DNA of 64,000 nucleotides from SHZI01 sp041396045 (GTDB lineage Bacteria > Pseudomonadota > Gammaproteobacteria > Steroidobacterales > GCA-2729495), in NCBI GenBank assembly GCA_041396045.1, contig JAWKZI010000004.1, positions 175,533 through 239,532 on the forward strand. The letters run 5' to 3'. The first letter of the stretch is position 1. The number at the start of each line of letters is the position of its first letter. Below, piece after piece: positions 53,962 to 62,722 of this stretch. Below the pieces are notes generated by a model. It made no database searches. It was given only the letters and a program-made list of their open reading frames with translations, and was not told where the DNA came from. Position numbers and translations under genes: made by a program.

Positions 53962-55559
53962 CTAGGTGGCGGTGGACAGGCCCAGCGCACCGGGGTTCAG
54001 CAGATCGTCCGGATCCAGCATGCGCTTCAGGCCCTCGACCAGCGTCCGGGTTTCCGGCTTGCGACTGGCCAGATAGGGATAATCCTTGCCAACCTGCAGA
54101 TGGCTCGCACCGTTGCGGCTGCACAATTCCTGAATCCGGCCCTTTAATTCCTTCACCAGCGCGCGGCCGGCCGGATTGGCGGGATGCTCCGGCACCTTCG
54201 GCAGCAATGCCGCAGGGTACACACGGCGATGGTAGATGGTGCGCTCGTCTTCCCACAGGAAGGTCGGCTCATAGATGAATGCGTTGGTGCTGAAAAACAT
54301 CAGCATCCGGGTGAGCTGCACGCGATTCTGGCGCATGCGATCCCGATACTCGGCAACCAGCGCTTCGAATTCCGCATGCTGTTTCAGCACCGCAGAAAAC
54401 GGCAGCACACCGTGCGTGGGCTTCCAGCGCTCCCCGTTGGGTCCCAGGATCGGCGTGATCTCCATGAAAGGATTGGCATTGAAGTACATGGGAATCGAGT
54501 TGGCCACTTCCGCCCCGTACTTGGAGGCAATCGCGCGCACGCTCGCCAGTTTGGTTTTGCCTCGGCAGCTGTCAGGCCCTCGGTGCCGAAGTGCGCCGAA
54601 TACACTGCGTTCTTCAGAAAGTTTCGACCGGCCACACCCATGCGCATCACCTGCACGGCACCGTCCCAGGGATTGGGAGCCGAGAGGAATACCGAGCGGG
54701 CAGCATCCAGCGGGTTGGCAGATTCCATGCGGGTGAGTGCGGTTTTCTGCTGACGGGGATCCAGGCCGAAGTTCTGCGCCACCACCCCGAGCCGTGCGAT
54801 TTCCATCATCGCAGTCAGACAATTCTCGCCGGTGGGAAAACCGAAGGAACTGGCGGCAAAGCCGGTTGGCTTCTGCATCAGCCGCAGGGTCATGCGCGCT
54901 TTCACGCCAAAGGCACCGGCGTCGCCGACAAACAGACCGGTGAGATCCGGACCGTAATGGCGGAAGAACGGCAAGCTGTGGTTGCCACCACCGGAACCGG
55001 TAGACAACATCTCGCCACTCGCGAGGATGATGTCCATGCCCAGCAGTGATTCGTCAGACACGCCATACAATCCGGAACCGTAGTTCACGGCGTAGTGCGA
55101 CATGCCGCCGGCCACCGTTGCGGCCAGGCCCGAGAACGGCCCCCACATCGGGGTACGCAGCCCGCGCGCGCTGACGGCCTCGTAGAGTTTTGCCCAGGTC
55201 ACGCCGGGCTCGACGGTGACGTACAGATCCGTCTCGCTGATTTCAATATGCGTCAGCCGCGACATATCCAGCGTCAGGGTCCCCTGCCGTATCGGCAGAT
55301 AACCGTCGGTGTAGGACGCACCGCCACCACGTACCACCGTCGGCGTCCTGTGCCGGGCACACAGGCGCATGATCTCCTGCAGCTCGGCAACGGTGCCGGG
55401 CTGCGCAACGGCCACCGGCAGCACATCGGCCTGACGGAACACGTCGGTGCCGTAGAACGTACGGGAGGCCTCGTCGGTGAGCAGGTGGTCGGTGCCGACG
55501 ATTGCGGCGAGACTGTCGAACAAACTGGCAGATGACATGGATTCAGGTACAACGTTCAT
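53962..55559 (-). CDS. VAO/PCMH-type FAD-linked oxidase, frameshifted
   Basis: About 532 residues when joined. From the ATG at 55559 (MNVVPESMSSASLFDSLAAI; nearby ATGs at 55568 and 55538 are alternatives) the FAD-binding PCMH domain shows TPTVVRGGGASYTDGYLPI, VEPGVTWAKLYEA, GPFSGLAATVAGGMS and VGDAGAFGVKARMTLRL. One base is missing in an A-run near 54556-54559; beyond it the cap/C-terminal domain continues to the typical RMLDPDDLLNPG end. Members oxidise phenols, alcohols or hydroxy acids. A nested palindrome lies between this gene and the divergent hydrolase. Confidence 0.84.
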
Positions 55560-55576
55560 AGACAGCATTGTATGGG

Positions 55577-55708
55577 AAAAGGGGACGCTACCCTTTTCGG
55601 AAAAAGGGGACGGTACCCTTTTTGCGAGTCCTCGGGTTCGCCAGCCATGCCGTAAAAGGGTACCGTCCCCTTTTCCAGGCCGCAAAAAGGGTAGCGTCCC
55701 CTTTTCCC
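55577..55708. repeat. Nested palindrome of four REP-like units
   Basis: Four ~21-bp units: aaaaggggacgctaccctttt (55577-55597, one base over the quoted core), a ggtacc version (55601-55623), its reverse complement (55654-55674) and the reverse complement of the first (55684-55708). Unit 1 pairs with 4 and unit 2 with 3, around a 30-base centre, so the whole segment can form one long hairpin or cruciform. It fills the intergenic space between a divergent oxidase and hydrolase. Such aaaagggg...ccctttt units are REP-like; no REP transposase is visible here. Confidence 0.8.
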
Positions 55709-55718
55709 AGGAGCATCA

Positions 55719-56543
55719 ATGAGCGCATTCAGAAAAGGCTATGCGGACGGCCCTGACGGGCAGGTGCATTTTCTAGATACGGGCCGCGGCAGCGGCGCCA
55801 CGACGCTGGTGCTGCTACACCAGACGCCGTGCCATCTGGGCATGTTCAGCGCGGTGTATCCGCTGCTTGCCGCAGCCGGCATCCGGGCGATCGGTATCGA
55901 CACGCCGGGCTACGGGCAATCAGCGCCCACTGCGGAAACGCCGACCATCGATGGCTATGCCAGTGCCGTACTGGCCGTGCTGGATCACCTGGCAGTACCA
56001 GCGACGATCGTCCTGGGTCACCACACTGGCGCCTCCATCGCAGCCGAACTCGCGGTAAAGGCACCTGCACGGGTCAGCCGCGTGATCCTGAACGGCCCGC
56101 CGCTGTTCACTGCTGAAGAACGCAGCGCCTACCTGCAGGCGATCGCCGCGGCACCCCGCCCTGAACTCAAGGCCGACGGCAGCCACCTCCAGGCCATCTG
56201 GGACCGTCGTGCGCACTTCACGCCGGGCTGGACCAACGTGGCAGCCATGCACAAGGGCGTGGTCATGATGCTGTCGGTCGAATCACGCGAACGCAGTGGG
56301 TACTCCGCGGCCTTCAGTCACGATATCGGCGTGCCCCTGCAGGCGATCACGCAACCCGGATTGATCCTCACCAACACCGGCGACGACCTGTATGTCGCCG
56401 CCTGCCGCGCGCGTGACCGGCGACCGGACTTCGGGTTCGTGGCCCTGGAGGGTGGCACGCATGACATCGTGGATGAGCAGCCGGCGGCATGGGCCGCGGC
56501 AGTGGTGACCTACTGCTCAGGATCGGCTGCAGAAACTGCTTGA
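55719..56543 (+). CDS. Alpha/beta hydrolase with His in the nucleophile-elbow position
   Basis: 274 residues with the alpha/beta-hydrolase fold: LLHQTPCHLGMF (oxyanion strand), IGIDTPGYGQSAP, LGHHTGASIA and TNTGDD (acid), ending with GGTHDIVDE (catalytic His). The elbow is normally GxSxG; here residues 100-104 are GHHTG, so His102 replaces the nucleophilic Ser. It may be a cofactor-free lyase, decarboxylase or other non-serine member, or inactive. A caggagc site precedes the ATG. Confidence 0.82.
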   Translation: MSAFRKGYADGPDGQVHFLDTGRGSGATTLVLLHQTPCHLGMFSAVYPLLAAAGIRAIGIDTPGYGQSAPTAETPTIDGYASAVLAVLDHLAVPATIVLGHHTGASIAAELAVKAPARVSRVILNGPPLFTAEERSAYLQAIAAAPRPELKADGSHLQAIWDRRAHFTPGWTNVAAMHKGVVMMLSVESRERSGYSAAFSHDIGVPLQAITQPGLILTNTGDDLYVAACRARDRRPDFGFVALEGGTHDIVDEQPAAWAAAVVTYCSGSAAETA

Positions 56544-56552
56544 GACGCAGCG

Positions 56553-57851
56553 TCAGCCGCGGTCAATCTCGTTTGCTGCTGACGCGGATCCAATGGCGGG
56601 GTTACGTTTCGCGGGAGCACTGGTGCCAGTCACCCGCATCAGCAGTTCTTCGAAGCGACCGGCCAGCCGCCGGCGATCGTAGTTGGCTTCGACGTAACGT
56701 CGACCGGCATCGCCGAGCGCCCGCACACGATCAGGATCAAGGGCGAGCTGGCGCACCGCCGCGGCCAGTTCCGCATCGTTCTCCGGCTCGATGCAGATGC
56801 CGCTGCCGGATGCCTCAACAATGCGCTCACTCTCCCCGCGCACACCGAGGATGATCGGCCGGGCCATGCCCATGGCCTCGAAAATCTTCGACGGAATCAC
56901 CGACTCGAAGGCCGCCCGCTTGCGTAGCAGTACCAGACTGACGTTGGTCAGACCCCAGATACCGGGCATGCGCTCCTTCGGTTGCTGACCCACGATAAAG
57001 ACATTGCCCAGGCGCATTTCATCGCGCTGCTGCATCAGGTGCCCCGACTCGGCACCGTCACCGGCCAGCAGAAAGACGACGTCAGGCACATCCCGCAGCC
57101 GGTCAGCCGCACGCAGAATGGTGTCCAGACCGTGCGCCATGCCATGCGTACCTACATAGGCCGCCACAAATTTTCCACTGATGCCAAACTCCTCGGCAAG
57201 CTCCGTGGAGTTGGCCGCCGATACGGCGTCCGGACTGTAGAACGCCAGGTCCACACCATTGGTAATCACCGAGACCTTGCCGTGCCCGCCGCGCGCTTCG
57301 ATGTGCGGCACGAATGACTCGGTAACACTGACGATCGCATCGGCCTTGCGATAGGCAAATGACTCCAGCCAGCCAAGCGCGCGCGTCAGCCGACTCTCGG
57401 CCATCGCGCCCACGGTCACGATGGACTCCGGCCACAGGTCGCGAATCTCCAGCACCCAGGGCACGCGCTTGATCAGGCGCACGAGGTAGCCCGCCAACCC
57501 GCAGAAAAATTGTGGCGAGGTGGACACGACCACATCCACCTTCGGCAGAAACGGTGCGACCAGGGTCGCCATCAACAGATAAAAGGAGTAGTTAAAACTG
57601 CGCCCCAGAAAGCCCGCATTGGCCGCCGGCGCAGTGAACATCCGGTGCACGTGGATGCCGTCGATCAGCTCGTGCTGCAGAATCCGGTTTTTGAAGCCGG
57701 GATAGATTTTGCCGGCCGGATGGTTGGGAACACAGGTCAGCACATGCACTTCATGCCCGCGCAGCACCCACTCGCGACAGTGCTCGAAAGTGCGGCTCGC
57801 CGGCGCGTTAACTTCCGGCGGGAAGTAATGGCTGAGAAACAGAATTCGCAT
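56553..57851 (-). CDS. Glycosyltransferase family 4 (WbuB-like)
   Basis: 432 residues. The N-terminal Rossmann half starts MRILFLSHYFPPEVNAPASR and has TCVPNHPAGKIYPGF; the C-terminal half has VGTHGMAHGLDTILRAADRL, the EX7E region (KIFEAMGMARPIILGVRGES) and SGSGICIEPEND. This is the GT-B fold typical of enzymes adding amino sugars to lipid-linked glycans for capsule or O-antigen. It is the first intact gene of the polysaccharide cluster, directly abutting the heparinase gene (TAAATG). Confidence 0.9.
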   Translation of the reverse strand: MRILFLSHYFPPEVNAPASRTFEHCREWVLRGHEVHVLTCVPNHPAGKIYPGFKNRILQHELIDGIHVHRMFTAPAANAGFLGRSFNYSFYLLMATLVAPFLPKVDVVVSTSPQFFCGLAGYLVRLIKRVPWVLEIRDLWPESIVTVGAMAESRLTRALGWLESFAYRKADAIVSVTESFVPHIEARGGHGKVSVITNGVDLAFYSPDAVSAANSTELAEEFGISGKFVAAYVGTHGMAHGLDTILRAADRLRDVPDVVFLLAGDGAESGHLMQQRDEMRLGNVFIVGQQPKERMPGIWGLTNVSLVLLRKRAAFESVIPSKIFEAMGMARPIILGVRGESERIVEASGSGICIEPENDAELAAAVRQLALDPDRVRALGDAGRRYVEANYDRRRLAGRFEELLMRVTGTSAPAKRNPAIGSASAANEIDRG

Positions 57852-59539
57852 TTATTTCAGCCTGTGGAGCGAGTAACCCAGCTCTACAGGCACGGACCCC
57901 ACGTACCGGATGACCAGAGTGCGGCTTTCCAGCCGCTTCCCGAACTCAGGGCAATAGTACCCCGTCACGATCTCGATGCTGCCGGCTGGCATCACACGGA
58001 GCGTGACCATTACGTCAGATGGCGCACAAAGTCGGAATTCCCGCTCCGCCATCTGCTCCAGCAGCACCTCCGGGTGCAGGTGGATAAAGGACTCCACCTG
58101 ATGCGGCCCGGAACCGAATGCGGATATTCTATCGAGAATGGTCCAGCTAGTGCCTGATTTATCGGATATTTCTACGTCCACTGTGCGCCGGTGCACCGGC
58201 CGACCGGCCAGGCGACGGTAGCCATCGTGCTCGCCCTCAAAGCGGAGCTGCCCCCCGCTCCACTCGCCCAGGGTCACGGCCCGGGGCCGGGCCCGGCGCG
58301 CCACCCTGAAAGCCCCCCAGATCTCCGACTGCTCCTCGCCGTCGATACGCACGGTGTTGTGGGCGGCCGTACTGCGCAGGTAGTGGCGGAGCGGCCCTGC
58401 CTCATAGTCGGTGCCGCTGTCCACGATGACGGGCACCCGCCCAGGTATAACTCGTAGCTCAGCGTGTCGCAGTGGGCTGGCCCGGCTGGTAATCCGGCCC
58501 CACGGGACCGGCGTCGATGATCAGGCTGTCCCCGCCGTGCCGGTAGCCGTACACCCCGGTGTCGGGGAAACAAATGCGTTGTGGCGCCTCTGAAGCCGCC
58601 TGCTCTGACGGCAACCTTTCCGGCCCGCCAGAACCTGCGCCGCATACGCCAGAATATCGCCAGCCGGGCGTGTGATGCCGTAGGCCGCGTCGTTGAACAG
58701 CGGGATGTCGCCATTACCGCCAAGGATTCCAGCCAGATGTTTGCGGCACGTCGTGCGGTGGCGGTGAGTTTCGTCAACGCCGCCAGCGACACCAGACGGT
58801 TGCCGCCCAGCAGGTTGACCAGATCCAGGTAGTCTTCCAGCACGATGCAGTGGTACATCGGACTGCGCTCGAAATGCCCCCGTCCGGCAGTACCTGCTCG
58901 TCGGCTTCCGCCAGCACGATTTCAGACCACGCGCCGGGTAGCGCGCCGCCGCCGGCCCTTGCAGCACGCCCCGGCGAACACACCAGCGCCTTGCCGTTCT
59001 TCAACAGATGATTCGCCAGCAGGTGGTACTCGATATCCGCATCCAGCGCCGCCGCCTGCAGCGAGAGGCTGTCCATCCAGGCGGACGGTGGCGGCTCCGG
59101 CAAGCCAGAAAATACTTGAGCCAGTTCACGATACGCAGCGAAACCGGGTAAGGCTCCAGGCATCCTCGGCACCGACCGCGACATCCCTGATCCAGCTATC
59201 GATCAGGGAGGCTTTGGTAGCGGCGCCGAGCGACAGCCGTCAGGGCAGTCGATAATGGAGGTTGTAGCGCCAAGAGGTTTGGGGGCTTCCGGGTGGTGCC
59301 GGGTCAATGCCCGGGTCTGCCCAGGAAACTGATACAGCCGGGTTCGGCCAGCCTTTCAGGAGGGACGAGGAACGGACCGTGGTCGCCACGGCCTCGTAGC
59401 ACCAGCGGCTGTGCCACCAGCTTCCTGGGCGGAAGCAGGCGACGCCACACTTGTGCGAATAATTGCCCTGGAAGCGCAGGTGCCGGACGGTCCGGAAATA
59501 AAACCTGGGTGGTCCATTCTCATCGACTAAAGCTACCAT
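57852..59539 (-). pseudogene. Heparinase II/III family protein, multiple frameshifts
   Basis: Fragments in different frames are collinear with a heparinase II/III protein. The N-terminal fragment 59240-59539 has PRFYFRTVRHLRFQGNYSHK; the central alpha-toroid has LDADIEYHLLANHLLKNGKA (58774-59184) then SPMYHCIVLEDYLDLVNLLG; the C-terminal beta-sheet domain 57852-58436 is intact (HYLRSTAAHNTVRIDGEEQS). Such proteins cleave or modify uronate-containing polysaccharides and occur in exopolysaccharide clusters. At least four shifts separate the pieces. It reads as broken; whether the genome or the sequence is at fault is unresolved. Confidence 0.72.
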
Positions 59540-59867
59540 CGGAGCGAATTAACTACTGGTAACAGTTCTGTTTGCGGCCCATGACGCTACCCCGGCCTGG
59601 TGGCGGTTCCCATTACCGCTCCATGCTAAAAATTCTTCATTCTCCATGGCCAGCCAACCAGCAGTCGTGTCAATTTCTTGCTGAAGCGTCACACTTGGCC
59701 CCGGCAATTTCCCGTAAGCTCATTGAGCTAAGCAACAATCGGGCATAACCATCCAGAGCCCTTAGCAAAAATATGTCATTTGTTTGCACGTAATGGCTCG
59801 CGTAACGCATCACCCAACAGCACCGGTAAGCAGTGAAGTCGCCATTTTTTGCGGGGCTGGATGCGCC
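59540..59867. other. Gene-free stretch between heparinase and polymerase regions
   Basis: A 328-bp segment, less GC-rich than its surroundings, between the divergent heparinase and polymerase genes. It has only short open frames with no recognisable protein pattern, and no repeat or terminator I can define. It presumably holds the promoters for both sides. Confidence 0.4.
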
Positions 59868-61457
59868 ATGACCATCGACACTGCACGCGATCGGCAGCCG
59901 CCGGCGCGGCTTCTTACTCCATCTCGCAGCGGTAGTTCCTCGCAACTACCGACCGGGGGCCGCTGCTGCACGGCGCCGTTCGCCCTTAGTGCTGCTGCTT
60001 GTCGTCAGTATCGTGGTCGCGCTCCTGTCCCCTTGCGACCATTCCGTCAAGTGATGGCGCTGACTGGCGCCACGTTCATACCTCAGTCGTCCTCATCTGG
60101 CTGACCTGCTACCTGGCAACCAGTTACTTGGCATTCGGCTCGCCCTATCTGTTTGCCAGCGCCTACATTGTCTGCCTGTTCGTTTTTCACTTTGGTCTGT
60201 TCATCCAGGATGGATTCGGAATAATTCGCGTAACCAACTGGATTACCGGCCCGCTCAGTCCGTGGGCCGTGCGAGCGGCTGGTATGCGAATCTGGCACTG
60301 GCTTGTATCAGGATCGGGTTCGCGGCCTCAATCTGAGCAGTAGCGCCCGACGACTACCAGTGCCTCAGGTTGCGCAGGTAATTGCCCAGCGCAATCTCGC
60401 CTGGCTGCGTCATCAGGGTGTGGGGGCTACTACTTTGCATCGATCGTCTTGTTTTGCTGGCTATGCAGCGGGAAATATATTTGCACTCAACCGCCTACAC
60501 TTTTCCATTTGTCGGACACGCGCTTTATCCAGCGTGTTCTCGATGTTGGTGCCCGGCGCGGCAATAGCGTTGCTGGTCGCCGCACAAACCAAGCGTCAGC
60601 GACAACACACGCCGTTGCGGGATTCGTGCTTATCTTCTTTCTGTTTTCCGGCCAGCGAACGGCTGCTCTTTCCATTGTTGGTCGTAGTTATCTGGGCAAA
60701 AATCGGCCGGCGAATTAACCCGGTGGTTGCCGCTGTCGTGCTACTCGCGGCTCTTCTGATTATTCCCATGGTCGGGTTTTTGCGAACGCTGGGATCTATA
60801 GTGATATCGCGGTACCGAAGCTATTTCCCAGGCAACCAAGTATGCAGACATTGGGAGGGCATTCAGGGGAAATGGGCGGCAGCATCGGACCGCTTATCTA
60901 TTCGCTGATGCTGATACCTGCCGAGGAATCCTATCGTTACGGCAGCACCTATCGAAAGCCATTTATGGATCTCGTGCCAAACATAGGCTTCACGCCAGAT
61001 GCATCAACGTCACGGGCCACGGCTGCGGCGAATCTCAGCAGCGGACCGACGCAGCAGGCGTTGTTCGAGATGATGCCGGGTGACTGGGCCAGCTACCAGA
61101 TTATTCGTGACCAGTTTTTCAGCCGGTGGTGGGGCCGGGTTCAGCGGAGTTGCCGAACCGTACTTCAATTTCGGACTGCCTGGTGTGCTGGTCTATTTCA
61201 TTTGCTTGGCGTGCTCCTCGGCAGGTGGGCGTGTAACAATACCCCTTCGGCCTACTGGCTCGTATTCGCTGTCGTCATCTATTGGCACCTTCTGCCGACT
61301 GTTCGCAACGACTTCTCCGTCTTCCTGAAGCCGGCCGCCTTTGCCTTGATCATTTTGGCGATCTGGAAGCTGGTCGGGAGGTTTGTCGGCTCGGCGCCCG
61401 CAGAGTTCAGTAGCACCCCGGTCTATCCAGAAATCACCGGATTACTCACAGAGTTGA
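59868..61457 (+). pseudogene. O-antigen polymerase (Wzy)-like membrane protein, multiple frameshifts
   Basis: Hydrophobic segments spread over all three plus frames form a polytopic protein. LVLLLVVSIVVALLSP, then YLAFGSPYLFASAYIVCLFV, later GFVLIFFLFSGQRTAAL, ALFPLLVVVIWAKIGRRINP and LIIPMVGFLRTLGSI. The most family-like part is MGGSIGPLIYSLMLIPAEES, YGSTY, then GGGAGFSGVAEPYFNFGLPG, matching the region before the last helices of O-antigen polysaccharide polymerases. Both ends are approximate: I take the ATG at 59868 and a TGA at 61455-61457. At least four shifts are needed. Confidence 0.55.
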
Positions 61458-61459
61458 CG

Positions 61460-62627
61460 TCATCCACTCCTGCCGGCGGCAAGCAGTTCGTAGGCCGCGG
61501 CATGAGTTCGTGCCACGCGCCGGATATCGAAGTGCTCCACGATGCGCTGGTGCATCGCGCCTGTCCCAGTTGCTTCCTAAAGGCCATCGTCTTCGATCAG
61601 CTTGATAAGGTGGAGCGCCGAGTCTCTACATCCCCGGGCTCCACCAGATAGGGCGCTCCTTCCGGCCCACCTGCATCGGCGTGCCGCCGACACGTGTACT
61701 GATTACTGATCCTGCCGCCATCGCTTCCAGAAGTCGCGTTGGAATACCTTCGCGGCTTGAGGCCAGAACGAACAGATCCATCTCTGCAAGCTTGTCCCGA
61801 ACCGACTCCACATGCCCACGGAGCATCACCGTCTCTGCAATTCCCAGTTGCGAACAAAGTGCATTGATCACCCTCCAGCGGTCCAAAATCGCCCCACAAC
61901 TCAGGCTGTACAGAACGACTGGTGGAATCAACGACTTTCTTTGAGCATTCAACAGGTCCGCAATGCCCTTTTTCGGATCCAGCCGCCCAACAAAGACTAC
62001 ACGGCAGGGTGTGGACGCTCGCGTGGAGGTGGCCACTGCCAGTTCCGACTCTCTCATCCGAATGCCGTTGGGCGTCATCAACACGCGGTTGCGCGGGAAA
62101 TCAATATCGTCCAGTTCCGCCAGACTCTCCGTGGACATCGCGATGACCACGTCTGTCATTCTGAATATGGCCAGCTTAAGCGCCCCCCAGACGCAGGTCT
62201 TGAACCCGGGTAGCGAAAGCGGCCCGACGGTAGATAATTTAACTGTTACCAGCGCCAGCAGCTTCGCCACCAAGACCGGCATAGGTACTGAACCAGCTGA
62301 ACTGGTGCAGATGAACAATTTCGTAGCTACGTCGTTTTCTCCACAACACCAGAGCAGTTCAAAGGCGTTCTGATAAACCTGATGGCTGTCCTGTTTGACC
62401 AAATACGGCATACCGGAATACCCTCGACCAGTTCGCTTGCAGCCTGGCCCGAGGTCAAAGCGTTGAGACAGTGCCTGTACGTGAATTCCCAGCTTTGCCA
62501 GGGCCTTGGACAACTCGTGCGATTGCCGTTCGGGAATGACAATCGGATACGGGTACTTCGGCACAGCCATCAGTACGCGGATACGTTGTGATTCTGAGAC
62601 ACTCAGGCCACTTCCTGCTGGCTGCAT
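61460..62627 (-). pseudogene. Glycosyltransferase family 4, frameshifted near its 3' end
   Basis: From the ATG at 62627 the frame gives RIRVLMAVPKYPYP, ERQSHELSKALAKLGIHVQA, then TDVVIAMSTESLAELDDIDF, PNGIRMRESEL, VVFVGRLDPKKGIADLLNAQ, the GT4 EX7E region SREGIPTRLLEAMAAGSVI and VGGTPMQVG. The frame then breaks several times near 61600-61640; LVEPGDVE, LIKLIEDDGL and MHQRIVEHFDIRRVARTHAA continue it to about 61460. A compensated shift may also exist around 62430-62460 (QAASELVEGIPVCRI in another frame). It would extend a lipid-linked glycan. Confidence 0.7.
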
Positions 62628-62722
62628 GGGATCCTCCGTCGAACAACCAGGCGGAACCAGTATCAGTACCAGCCACAATCGCGTGTGATGGTTTCGACCG
62701 TCGCGATGTTCGTGCAGCATTT

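Noticed and set aside
55577..55708. CRISPR-like repeats
   Set aside because: Only four units, in mirrored orientation with unequal spacers; no cas genes.
59670..59945. 91-residue minus-strand frame
   Set aside because: No recognisable pattern, overlaps the likely start of the Wzy-like gene; not supported as a gene.
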